Positions 1 through 7,909 of a stretch of 64,000 bases of DNA are shown piece after piece (the stretch's first letter is position 1; every line of letters begins with the position of its first letter). The notes beneath the pieces were generated by a model, which searched no databases, had not been told where the DNA came from, and worked only from the letters and a program-made list of their open reading frames with translations. The stretch is taken from NCBI GenBank assembly GCA_009797885.1, contig WNKP01000005.1, positions 1-64,000 of the forward strand. Direction: 5' to 3'. The stretch is from Flavobacteriaceae bacterium GF1 (GTDB lineage Bacteria; Bacteroidota; Bacteroidia; Flavobacteriales; Flavobacteriaceae). Both the position numbers and the translations under genes were made by a program.

Positions 1-1346
1 TTCAGCATTTCGGGCATTCCAGGGCCACCTTTGGGGCCTTCATACCGAATAACGACCACATCCCCTTTTTTCACCAAGCCATTCTTAATACCATCATTGG
101 CATCAAACTCACCGGCAAAAACTTTGGCCGGTCCGGAAAAATATAGGCCTTCCTTACCCGTAATTTTGGCTACTGCACCCTGTGCGGCGATATTTCCATA
201 AAGAATTCGGATATGTCCGGTTTCCTTGATGGGATCGTCCAAATCATGAACTATTTTTTGCCCATCCAATAAACTGGGGACCTCGGCCAGGTTTTCGGCC
301 ACTGTTTCACCGGTTACGGTAAGGCAATCCCCATGCAGCATTCCTTTTTCCAACATGAATTTCATAACGGCCGGAATTCCACCGACACGGTGGACATCTT
401 CCATCAAAAACTTACCGCTGGGCTTTAAATCGGCCAGGAATGGTGTAGTATCACTTATCCGTTGAAAATCACTTAGGTCAAATTGGATTTCAGCCGCCTT
501 GGCAATGGCCAAAAAGTGTAGGACCGCATTGGTGGATCCCCCGAGGACGGTAATCAATCGAACTGCATTTTCCAATGATTTTTTCGAAATGATATCGGAG
601 GGTTTGATATCCTTTTCCAAAAGATGGCGCAGCGCTTTTCCAGAAGCGATGCAATCTTCCCTTTTTTCCGTTCCCGTTGCAGGGTTTGAGGAATTGTAGG
701 GCATGGCCATTCCCAATGCTTCAATGGCGGAGGCCATGGTATTGGCCGTATACATTCCACCACAGGCTCCCGCGCCGGGACAAGCATTTTGTATCACCGC
801 CTTGTATTCCTCTTCATTCATGGTTCCCGCCACTTTTTCGCCCCAGGCTTCAAAAGCAGAGACCACATCGAGCTTTTTATTGTTCAAACACCCCGAGGCA
901 ATGGTTCCGCCATAGACCAGAACGGATGGTCTGTTCAATCGAATCATGGCCATTAGTGCTCCCGGCATATTCTTATCGCAACCCACTACCGTTACCAAGC
1001 CATCATAGTTCATGGCCTGTACCACGGTTTCCATGGAATCCGCAATAATATCCCTTGAAGGCAGGGAATACCGCATTCCATAGGTTCCCATGGAAATCCC
1101 GTCGCTAACACCAATGGTGTTAAAAATCAAGCCTACCAAATCCGTGGATTGAATCCCTTCCTTGACATATTCGGATAGCTCATTGAGATGCATATTACAA
1201 GGATTGCCCTCGTAACCCGTGCTTCCTATCCCTATTAAGGGCTTTTTTAAATCGGTTTCGGTTAAGCCAATGGCATGCAACATTGCCTGAGCGGCAGGTT
1301 GGGTGGGGTCTTGGGTAACGTTTTTGCTGTATTTGTTAAGTTCCAT
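1..1346 (-). CDS. ilvD: Dihydroxy-acid dehydratase (3' end outside window)
   Basis: This enzyme dehydrates 2,3-dihydroxy-3-methylvalerate and 2,3-dihydroxyisovalerate to 2-oxo acids in isoleucine/valine synthesis. About 448 residues are present of a family length near 560; the C-terminus is cut by the window edge. The ATG is at 1344-1346. The three iron-sulfur ligand cysteines are visible at C50 (GNPCNMHL), C123 (GCDKNMPG) and C195 ([11 protein letters not shown]). The spacing and motifs are those of the IlvD/Edd family, with the GNPCN segment favouring IlvD over Edd. In flavobacteria ilvD usually heads an ilv-leu operon, which would continue left of the window. Upstream lies a candidate attenuator with a branched-chain-rich leader peptide. 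Confidence 0.97.
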   Translation of the reverse strand, partial: MELNKYSKNVTQDPTQPAAQAMLHAIGLTETDLKKPLIGIGSTGYEGNPCNMHLNELSEYVKEGIQSTDLVGLIFNTIGVSDGISMGTYGMRYSLPSRDIIADSMETVVQAMNYDGLVTVVGCDKNMPGALMAMIRLNRPSVLVYGGTIASGCLNNKKLDVVSAFEAWGEKVAGTMNEEEYKAVIQNACPGAGACGGMYTANTMASAIEALGMAMPYNSSNPATGTEKREDCIASGKALRHLLEKDIKPSDIISKKSLENAVRLITVLGGSTNAVLHFLAIAKAAEIQFDLSDFQRISDTTPFLADLKPSGKFLMEDVHRVGGIPAVMKFMLEKGMLHGDCLTVTGETVAENLAEVPSLLDGQKIVHDLDDPIKETGHIRILYGNIAAQGAVAKITGKEGLYFSGPAKVFAGEFDANDGIKNGLVKKGDVVVIRYEGPKGGPGMPEML

Positions 1347-1533
1347 TAAAGATTTTCAGTATTCTCGTTAAAACAGTATATATTCTTCAACATCCAAAAA
1401 TATACTATAGAATTACCCTATTCTTTTGGCGAATGGCAACGATTTAAATCCATTTTATTTTGAATCTGTTCAAAATTCTGTTATTCAGCCACTTAAACAC
1501 CTTTTTCATACCATATCCAAAAATTAAAAAGTC

Positions 1534-1569
1534 GATAAAAAAAGCCTGTATCGTCTTGGATACAGGCTT
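1534..1569 (-). terminator. Attenuator terminator hairpin upstream of ilvD
   Basis: A perfect 11-bp stem (arms 1559-1569 and 1542-1552, AAGCCTGTATC paired with GATACAGGCTT) with a 6-base loop is followed on the minus strand by seven T residues. It lies about 190 bases before ilvD. The only leftward unit upstream of it, apart from convergent pxpC read-through, is the short leader ORF. An attenuator for ilvD is therefore the likeliest role; the alternative is a plain terminator for pxp read-through. Confidence 0.75.
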
Positions 1570-1571
1570 CT

Positions 1572-1636
1572 CTTGATTACGACATTAGCCAAATCAACTC
1601 CTCCCAGAATTGAATTTTAGAATGCGGTTAATCAAG
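1572..1636 (-). promoter_or_regulatory. Alternative pairing in the ilv leader
   Basis: CTTGATTA at the end of the leader ORF (plus-strand 1629-1636, minus sense) is the exact reverse complement of TAATCAAG (1572-1579, minus sense), which sits two bases before the terminator stem. With one mismatch the pairing extends by two more pairs (C-G, T-A). A ribosome at the leader stop codon would mask the first arm. A stalled or advancing ribosome could thus choose between structures, as in classical attenuators. The exact antiterminator pairing is not resolved by eye. Confidence 0.5.
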
Positions 1637-1696
1637 CGATATCTTTATACTCTTAAAGATAGTCAATTTAAAGACTACAACAAACTGCTTTACCAT
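1628..1696 (-). CDS. Putative ilv leader peptide (22 aa)
   Basis: A short ORF starts with ATG at 1694-1696 and ends with TAA at 1628-1630. It reads MVKQFVVVFKLTIF followed by KSIKISLD. Nine of 22 residues are Val, Ile or Leu, including a VVV run, exactly the amino acids whose pathway the next gene (ilvD) serves. The stop lies 58 bases before a hairpin with a U-tract. The last codons are perfectly complementary to an 8-base element just before that hairpin. This is the layout of a ribosome-dependent attenuator. I see no clear promoter upstream, and translation is inferred only. Confidence 0.6.
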   Translation of the reverse strand: MVKQFVVVFKLTIFKSIKISLD

Positions 1697-1704
1697 TATC
1701 TTTG
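1697..1704 (+). promoter_or_regulatory. TATCTTTG, match to the flavobacterial -7 element
   Basis: The octamer fits TAnnTTTG exactly but lies only three bases before the ATG of the nitroreductase gene, so transcription from it would be nearly leaderless. No TTG lies at the -33 spacing. It may be coincidence. Confidence 0.3.
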
Positions 1705-1707
1705 AAA

Positions 1708-2439
1708 ATGATGGAAAAAACCGTTACCGAGGCCATAGGCCACAGACGTTCTGTTCGAGTATTTAAAGAGGAGGAGGAACTGGACAGTAAAAAAGTTGAA
1801 CAATGCGTTAAAAATGCCGTTTTGGCGCCCACCAGCAGTAATCTCCAACTCTGGGAATTTTATCATATCACCGACAAAACCACCATGAATAAAATGACCA
1901 AGGCGTGTTTGGGCCAGAATGCCGCCAAAACGGCCAAGCAACTTATCGTTGTAGTGGTAAGAAAGGACCTCTGGAATAAACGTGCCCAGGCGAACATAGA
2001 CTTTCTGAAAAAATCCTATGGCCCTAAACCGGCTTCGGAATACACAAAGCGGGAAAAGTTTGCCCTTAGTTATTACCAAAAACTGATTCCTACCGTGTAT
2101 TTTGATTTTCTCGGTTTTTTGGGTTGGATCAAATATGCCGCTTTTCAGCTTATTGGACTCTTTAAGCCCATTTACCGGCAAGTACGTGCGTCCGATATGC
2201 GTATTGTTGCCCATAAAAGTGCCGGATTGGCCGCTCAAAACTTCATGATCAGTATGGCCGCCATTGGTTATGATACCTGTCCCATGGAAGGAAGTGATAC
2301 CCTAAGGATCAAAAAGATATTGGGTCTACCCTGGGGTGCTGAGATAAACATGGTCATTGGCTGTGGGGTAAGAGCGGAAAATGGGGTTTATGGCCCAAGG
2401 TTTAGGGTGCCTTTTGAATCGGTTTACCACAAAATCTAA
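1708..2439 (+). CDS. Nitroreductase family protein
   Basis: This is a probable FMN-dependent NAD(P)H oxidoreductase of the nitroreductase fold, cytosolic, substrate unknown. From the ATG at 1708 it is 243 residues; the second ATG at 1711 is equally possible, and an in-frame TTG at 1702 is less likely. Visible family signatures are the FMN-contacting RRSVR near residues 13-17, APTSSN near 42-47, and the C-terminal block from GLAAQNFM to CPMEG around 173-195. Between them sits an unusual hydrophobic insert (FDFLGFLGWIKY) that may form the dimer or substrate lid. The stop overlaps the convergent pxpC stop by four bases. Confidence 0.88.
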   Translation: MMEKTVTEAIGHRRSVRVFKEEEELDSKKVEQCVKNAVLAPTSSNLQLWEFYHITDKTTMNKMTKACLGQNAAKTAKQLIVVVVRKDLWNKRAQANIDFLKKSYGPKPASEYTKREKFALSYYQKLIPTVYFDFLGFLGWIKYAAFQLIGLFKPIYRQVRASDMRIVAHKSAGLAAQNFMISMAAIGYDTCPMEGSDTLRIKKILGLPWGAEINMVIGCGVRAENGVYGPRFRVPFESVYHKI

Positions 2440-3275
2440 CCGTAAATAAATCGAATGGTGTCCCCTGCTTTTTTTTGGGCCAGTATGGATATGCTTTCTT
2501 TTGTCAACTGTAATATTCTTGGATATCCACCTGTGGTTTGACCGTCTTTCATTAAAACGATGAGTTTTCCCGCAGGTGTCAACTGCACCGTCCCTGGTAG
2601 TGTTGCCGAAGTAAGCATCGTGATGGAATGTTCTCCAATTTTCTCCTCTAACTGATAGGCCATCCTATTATTTTCCTTGGAAACCGAAAACCTAAGATCA
2701 AACAATTGTTCCTGTTGTTTTTGGGTTAAAATTCCAAATTCCGGTCCTGGGTTTACCCTGAGTTCCTGGTTTTCCAAATAGTCCCCTACCTTTAAGTTGG
2801 TCAATTTAGGATCAAATGAGCGAATAGGATAGTATTCTATTTCATCACCTTCCTTTATGCATTGTTTGTTGGTCAAGGGAATGTATTGGGAGGTACTTCC
2901 CAATACATTTGCAAAAACAAATCCTTCCTTTATCCCCAAATAGCCTCGAAACCCTTTTTCCAGTCGGCCATAGGACAAAATATCCCCTTGGGCAACAGGA
3001 TACACCCGATAATTTTCAATAGGTTCATTGTTTAAGGTAGCAGAAAGTTCGGCACCTCCCAAACAGATGTAGGTCTGTTGCTCAAATAAGAGTGTGGGTC
3101 CCGTCATGGTAATTTCCAAAACCGTGGCATCGGAAGGATTTTCCAAAAGTGTATTGACCCGATGTCTTGCCATGTCATCCATGGTACCGGAAACCGGAAC
3201 GCCCTTATGCTTCCATGCAAATCTTCCCTTATCCTGAACAGTGGTGTAAAAACCGGATTTTAGAACCTTAAGCAT
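2436..3275 (-). CDS. pxpC: 5-oxoprolinase subunit C (biotin-dependent carboxyltransferase family)
   Basis: This is one of three subunits of the ATP-dependent bacterial 5-oxoprolinase, which opens 5-oxoproline (pyroglutamate) to glutamate. The 279-residue protein shows the KipA/PxpC opening GFYTTVQDKGRFAWKHKG then PVSGTMDD, and the late GGYPRILQL segment. The ATG at 3273-3275 lies inside the end of pxpB (8-base overlap), which suggests coupled translation. With pxpA and pxpB immediately upstream the assignment to the complex is strong. It is slightly shorter than many homologues but has no visible gap. Confidence 0.93.
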   Translation of the reverse strand: MLKVLKSGFYTTVQDKGRFAWKHKGVPVSGTMDDMARHRVNTLLENPSDATVLEITMTGPTLLFEQQTYICLGGAELSATLNNEPIENYRVYPVAQGDILSYGRLEKGFRGYLGIKEGFVFANVLGSTSQYIPLTNKQCIKEGDEIEYYPIRSFDPKLTNLKVGDYLENQELRVNPGPEFGILTQKQQEQLFDLRFSVSKENNRMAYQLEEKIGEHSITMLTSATLPGTVQLTPAGKLIVLMKDGQTTGGYPRILQLTKESISILAQKKAGDTIRFIYG

Positions 3276-3999
3276 CCAAGACTATTTTTTCAGGTTGATA
3301 AATTCCAACTTCGGCCTCTATTATTTTTAAATCGAAGGTCGCACGTTCAATGGGAACGAACTGAATCTGATCACCAACATTGATAAAACAGGGCTCCTTA
3401 CGATTTAAATTGAACATGGGCACCGGACACCTTCCAATAATGTTCCATCCCCCTGGGGAGTCTTGAGGGTAAATTCCTGTCTGTTTTCCTGCCAGTCCCA
3501 CCGAACCTTTTGCGACATGAAGCCTAGGGCTTGCCCTTCTTTTCGTCTCTAGATTCTTTGGCAATCCGCCCAAATACATAAACCCTGGAAGAAAGCCAAT
3601 ACTATACACCGTATACCTATGTGAGGTGTGGCGTTGTACTAACTCTTCTACCGAAATAACCAACTTCTGCGCGGTGGTTTCCAAATCAAGTCCAAAATCC
3701 AGGTCATAGCAGACCGGAAGTTTCCACAGGTTTCGTTTCAGGGAGAATTCAGCACGGGGAGCAGCGTACCATTCCAGAAGTTTGTCCTTAAAACCGGTAA
3801 ATTCGAAATCGGAATTTTGACAGATTAAAGTCAACGAATTGTAAGACGGAACCATAACCCATTTTGCTTCCAAGACGGTTTTTAAGAATTCTTGAAAACC
3901 AATGATATCGTTAAGGATGGCTTCATCTACTTTTTGCGGCCATTCCATTAAAATTGCGGTATCACCGAAAGGTTTTACGGTAATGGGGAACAAACTCAC
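3268..3999 (-). CDS. pxpB: 5-oxoprolinase subunit B
   Basis: This is the KipI-like subunit of 5-oxoprolinase, 243 residues. The hallmark run around the YSIGFLPGFMYLGGLP motif is followed by RASPRLHV and GSVGLAG then QTGIYPQDSPGGWNIIGR, a segment nearly invariant in the PxpB/KipI family. The start is GTG at 3997-3999, forming a GTGA four-base overlap with the pxpA stop; no nearer ATG exists, and the overlap decides the start. Partner and order match the Bacillus ycsF-kipI-kipA type cluster. Confidence 0.94.
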   Translation of the reverse strand: MSLFPITVKPFGDTAILMEWPQKVDEAILNDIIGFQEFLKTVLEAKWVMVPSYNSLTLICQNSDFEFTGFKDKLLEWYAAPRAEFSLKRNLWKLPVCYDLDFGLDLETTAQKLVISVEELVQRHTSHRYTVYSIGFLPGFMYLGGLPKNLETKRRASPRLHVAKGSVGLAGKQTGIYPQDSPGGWNIIGRCPVPMFNLNRKEPCFINVGDQIQFVPIERATFDLKIIEAEVGIYQPEKIVLDA

Positions 4000-4730
4000 T
4001 TTCTAATTTGGATGTTATGATTTGGCAATTCCCTATGAAGATACGTTAATATTTCCAATGCACGGGGGGTATCTCCATGTATACAAAAAGTATCTGCTTT
4101 TATTTCAATTTCCATTCCTTGTACGGACCATATTTTCTTTTCATGAACCATTTTCAATAAATGTTGGAGTACCTCTTCCGGGGCTTGGATCAAAGCATTC
4201 CCTTCCTTTCTGGAAACCAAGCTGTAATCGGCATTGTAATTCCGGTCCGCAAAGGCCTCCAATTTTATCGGAATTCCCTTTTTTTTGGCTTCCTCCTCAA
4301 TTTTGGAGCAAAATGGCACGTAAATAGGAATATCACTAAACGCTTTCACTGCCTCCAAAAAAACCATGGCCAAATCGGTATCTATTGCTATTTCGTTATA
4401 AAGTGCACCATGTGGTTTAATATGGTGCAACTCCCCTCCCTCTTCCTTCAAAACCTTCAAAAATAGCGCCAATTGTGCTTGAATACTTGCGATAAGATCG
4501 TTTGTGGAAATGTCCATTACCTTTCTTCCAAAATTCTCTTTGTCGGGATAACCGGGATGGGCCCCCAGCTTTACATTATACTGTCGGGCAACACGAATAG
4601 TGGTCCCCATAGTGCGTTCATCCCCTGCATGTCCACCACAGGCAATATTACATGAACTAAGGAACGGCATTAACTGGGCTTCATTGCCAATACCCTCTCC
4701 CACATCGCTATTTAAGTCAATCCATTTCAT
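3996..4730 (-). CDS. pxpA: 5-oxoprolinase subunit A (LamB/YcsF family)
   Basis: This is the third 5-oxoprolinase subunit, 244 residues. The N-terminus MKWIDLNSDVGEG and the following NIACGGHAGD are the diagnostic YcsF/LamB motifs; HPGYPD and KPHGALYN follow. I place the start at the ATG 4728-4730, one base after the stop of the transporter gene, because the only upstream alternative is a TTG at 4745 and the family normally begins right before IDLN. It lies in a leftward operon with the NRAMP gene upstream and pxpB/pxpC downstream. Confidence 0.95.
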   Translation of the reverse strand: MKWIDLNSDVGEGIGNEAQLMPFLSSCNIACGGHAGDERTMGTTIRVARQYNVKLGAHPGYPDKENFGRKVMDISTNDLIASIQAQLALFLKVLKEEGGELHHIKPHGALYNEIAIDTDLAMVFLEAVKAFSDIPIYVPFCSKIEEEAKKKGIPIKLEAFADRNYNADYSLVSRKEGNALIQAPEEVLQHLLKMVHEKKIWSVQGMEIEIKADTFCIHGDTPRALEILTYLHRELPNHNIQIRK

Positions 4731-4731
4731 T

Positions 4732-5922
4732 TTAGAACAATCCAAAAACCTTAACTATACTTTTTAGTCCCAAAACCAAACATACACCAATTATGAGAAT
4801 GCCATAAATATTTTGTGGCATGTTATTTTTATACGACCCCATTACCTGCCCCTTATTGACTATCCAAACCAACAAAATGGCTATAACGGGTAGAAGTACC
4901 CCATTCGCGACCTGTGCAAACGTAATGACTTCAATGGGTTTAAAGTTATAGAGCAAGGTAGCCACCCCTACCAATAAGACCGTTATCCAGACCATTCTAA
5001 ACTTCGTATCCTTTAAACCGGCCTTCCAATCAAAGCAACTATTGGCCACATAAGCTGCTGCCAATGGTGCGGTAATGGATGAGGTAATACCAGCAGCAAA
5101 AAGGCCAATTCCCATAAAATAACGTGCCATATTCCCAAAGAGCGGTTCGAGTCCTTTGGCCAAATCCGTAGCCATTGTAACTTCTTGAAGGGGAATTGCT
5201 GCCGCGGACACGATAATGGACATCGAAACCAATCCCCCCAGTCCAATGGAAATTACGGTATCTGACCGTGCCATTTTTACATCGGACTGTTTTTTCCACT
5301 TTTCGTTGACCAACGAAGCATGTAGAAAGAGGTTGTAAGGTACAATTGTAGTTCCTATTAGGGCTATAATGGTCAGTAATCCATCTTTGGGAATTGAGGG
5401 AACAAAAAGGCCTTTGGCCAGTTCCAATACATTTGGTTTTGTCAGAACAGCCGTTATCAAAAAGGACAGGCTCATCAATGCGATCAGGAATATAAAGACC
5501 TTTTCGAGCATTTTATAGTTTCCCAGCCATAATAGGAGAAAGGCTATCCCACCAATGATGAGTGCAAAATAGGAGTTGTTTCCTTTGTCAAAAATAGCTT
5601 CGAGACCAAGAACGGCACCTCCTATATTTCCGGCTTCATAAGCCGCATTACCTATTAAAATAGCCATCAAAATAATGCCGATGACGGCAACACGGATCCA
5701 TTTTATTTGCAGTTGATCACGTATCGCATCGGCCAACCCCTTTTTTGTTACAATGCCCAATCTAGCTGCCATTTCCTGTAGGACAATCGTTGCCAGAACG
5801 GAAAACAACATGGCCCATAACAGGGCATAACCAAAGGAAACCCCGGCCAAAGTGCAGGCTGTAATGGTGCCTGGTCCTATAAATGCAGCGGCGATTAAAA
5901 CCCCAGGTCCTATTCTTTTCAA
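4732..5922 (-). CDS. NRAMP-family divalent metal/cation transporter
   Basis: This is an inner-membrane transporter of the NRAMP (Nramp/MntH) fold, 396 residues with about 11 hydrophobic segments. The TM1 signature appears as GPGTITACTLAG; the usual Mn/Fe motif DPGN is replaced by GPGT, and TM6 lacks a clear MPH (it reads SAAAIPLQE). Both metal-site motifs are thus altered. Bacillus ycsG, linked to the 5-oxoprolinase genes, is also of this family, so the substrate may be an organic or non-canonical cation linked to oxoproline use (inference). The only start before the in-frame stop is TTG at 5920-5922. A run of nine A residues (minus sense) just upstream could hide a frameshifted start. Confidence 0.85.
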   Translation of the reverse strand: MKRIGPGVLIAAAFIGPGTITACTLAGVSFGYALLWAMLFSVLATIVLQEMAARLGIVTKKGLADAIRDQLQIKWIRVAVIGIILMAILIGNAAYEAGNIGGAVLGLEAIFDKGNNSYFALIIGGIAFLLLWLGNYKMLEKVFIFLIALMSLSFLITAVLTKPNVLELAKGLFVPSIPKDGLLTIIALIGTTIVPYNLFLHASLVNEKWKKQSDVKMARSDTVISIGLGGLVSMSIIVSAAAIPLQEVTMATDLAKGLEPLFGNMARYFMGIGLFAAGITSSITAPLAAAYVANSCFDWKAGLKDTKFRMVWITVLLVGVATLLYNFKPIEVITFAQVANGVLLPVIAILLVWIVNKGQVMGSYKNNMPQNIYGILIIGVCLVLGLKSIVKVFGLF

Positions 5923-6102
5923 AAAGTGATTTTTTTTTCACCACAAAAAATAACACTTTCCCAACAATGGAATTACCATTCGTCTAAAAAAATGCATTTC
6001 ATCTAATATTTACGTGCTACTCATCGAGTGGATATACGAATCCAAAAATGTCAAAGTTATTATAGTCCCAAATCTTATTATTGACCAAACTTAACTACTT
6101 AC

Positions 6103-6546
6103 ATGACGTGCAAGGAGTGTAACAAAAGTATAACCCCCGAGGTTGGCCAACATGCTAAAGATTCATTTGGTGTAGAACTCTGTGAAAGACATACCAAGTT
6201 AGTGAAGCGTATTGTTGAGGAGAACCAAACACCAATTGAAGCCATTCAACTGTATTATGCCCTCAAGGAGGTTGGAGCTAATCCCATGCTGGAATGGTGG
6301 GATGGCCAGAAATCCATTGATATTGCAATTTCCAGGGTAAAGCTCAATATTGAAATTGAAACGGACTACCATTTAATTACACATGAACAAGCGATAAACG
6401 ACCTGGAAGAAGCCATGCACTCCTTCAAGAATGGTTTTACTACCGTGCGTATCCCACATGTGGTGATTAAATACTACTTGGAAGAGACCGTTAAAAATAT
6501 ACTGGGCATCATACAAGGACTAAAGTCCAACCTAAAGGTGATCTAG
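6103..6546 (+). CDS. Small protein with CxxC zinc-finger-like N-terminus and DUF559-like nuclease fold
   Basis: This 147-residue protein has no symbol I recognise. The N-terminus carries C3-x2-C6 and a second C27-x2-H30 pair (ELCERH), which could bind zinc. The rest resembles the PD-(D/E)xK layout of DUF559/VSR-like endonucleases: SIDIAI (acidic residue on a strand), then KLNIEIET with the ExE motif, DYH, a helix with Q and ND, and VRIPHVVI. It is monocistronic, upstream of an unrelated aminotransferase. A role in DNA repair or defence is possible but unproven; no methylase or helicase lies nearby. Confidence 0.6.
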   Translation: MTCKECNKSITPEVGQHAKDSFGVELCERHTKLVKRIVEENQTPIEAIQLYYALKEVGANPMLEWWDGQKSIDIAISRVKLNIEIETDYHLITHEQAINDLEEAMHSFKNGFTTVRIPHVVIKYYLEETVKNILGIIQGLKSNLKVI

Positions 6547-6707
6547 ACTTTTCTACCCATTTTTCCGAATAGCATTACAAAGATTTTGATAACTTACGGG
6601 TAATTGGACCCAAGATAGGTTCATCGAAACTTTTGTATTGATGGCATCCCATGGTATGGTAAAATCCATTCCGCATGTAAAGCGGCATGCCAAAACAGTA
6701 GCTAGCT

Positions 6708-7826
6708 ATGGATAATATTGATCGTAGAAAATGGTTAAAAACTGCGGGCTTGGGCAGTGGTTTTACGCTCTTGGGCGGATTTGGCACATGGGCCGCGACA
6801 TCCGATACATACATGGATTACAAGGGGGAAAATCCCATCGCCAAGCTCAATTCCAATGAAAACCCGTATGGCCCTTCAAAACGGGTGCGTTCCGCAATTA
6901 CGAACGCTTTTGATAAGGCCTGTAGATATCCCTCACTGGTATTCAAACCCCTTTTGGAGCAAATTGCCAGAAAGGAAGGGGTTGGAACAGACCACATTGT
7001 GGTTACGGGCGGATCTACCGAAGGATTGAAAGCCACTGGGCTGACTTATGGTATTGATGGGGGCGAAATCATAGCGGCGGACCCCACTTTCCAAGCCATG
7101 CTGCGTTATGCAGAAGGTTTTGGTGCCTATGTCCATAGGGTTCCCGTGGACGGACAAATGGGGCATGATTTGGAAGCCATGTCCCAACGCATCAATAACC
7201 GAACGCGACTGGTATTTATCTGTAATCCCAACAACCCAACAGGAACCTTGCTCGACAAGGATGTCCTTAGGGATTTCTGTAGCTCGGTAAGTAAGAAAAC
7301 CGTAGTGTTCAGTGATGAAGCCTATTATGATTTTATTACCGAACCGGATTACCCTTCCATGGTGGAACTGGTAAAAGAAGGAATGAATGTCATTGTTTCC
7401 AAAACATTTTCCAAGGTTTATGGATTGGCCGGAATGCGTATTGGTTATTTGGTAGCAAGGCCCGATATCGCCAAACGTTTGCAAAAAAACATTATGGCCA
7501 TGACCAATGTTCTTGCCATTGAAGCTGCCAAGGAGGCTTTAAAGGACGATGATTTTTACAAATTCAGCTTGTTGAAGAATATGGAAGCCAAAAATAGGAT
7601 TTATCAAACCCTGAATGATCTGAATTTGGCGTATGTGAAATCGCATACTAATTTTGTTTTCTTTAAAACTGGAAGGCCCATTACCGAAATGATCGCTGAA
7701 ATGAAAAAAGAAAACGTGATGATAGGAAGACCCTTTCCCCCATTTTACGAATGGGCAAGAATCAGTTCCGGTACTGCATCGGATATGTCACGTTTTGACC
7801 TTGCGCTGAAAAAAGTCTTGGGCTAA
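6708..7826 (+). CDS. Histidinol-phosphate-aminotransferase-like PLP enzyme with Tat-type signal
   Basis: This is a fold-type I aminotransferase of the HisC-like subgroup, 372 residues. The catalytic lysine is K236 in SKTFSKVYGLAGMR, the CNPNNPTG loop is present, and the family arginine lies near the C-terminus (WARISSGT). Unlike cytosolic HisC, the first residues DRRKWLKTAGLGSG followed by a hydrophobic stretch look like a twin-arginine signal (RRKWLK). The enzyme may thus be exported folded with its cofactor. The substrate is unknown, and no his genes are nearby, so it is unlikely to be the biosynthetic HisC. Confidence 0.85.
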   Translation: MDNIDRRKWLKTAGLGSGFTLLGGFGTWAATSDTYMDYKGENPIAKLNSNENPYGPSKRVRSAITNAFDKACRYPSLVFKPLLEQIARKEGVGTDHIVVTGGSTEGLKATGLTYGIDGGEIIAADPTFQAMLRYAEGFGAYVHRVPVDGQMGHDLEAMSQRINNRTRLVFICNPNNPTGTLLDKDVLRDFCSSVSKKTVVFSDEAYYDFITEPDYPSMVELVKEGMNVIVSKTFSKVYGLAGMRIGYLVARPDIAKRLQKNIMAMTNVLAIEAAKEALKDDDFYKFSLLKNMEAKNRIYQTLNDLNLAYVKSHTNFVFFKTGRPITEMIAEMKKENVMIGRPFPPFYEWARISSGTASDMSRFDLALKKVLG

Positions 7827-7909
7827 TATTCTGGTATGCGAAAAAATGCGGTGTTTTGCATAAAACCATAGCCTTCCAATAACGGTTTTTAAGAAGCTGA
7901 TCAGCAGGT

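Noticed and set aside
1534-1569. Reading the hairpin before ilvD as an ordinary terminator on the plus strand
   Set aside because: The plus strand has no T-run after the stem; the seven-T run is on the minus strand.
6708-7826. Calling the HisC-like enzyme the biosynthetic hisC
   Set aside because: It has a Tat-type signal and no his genes nearby.
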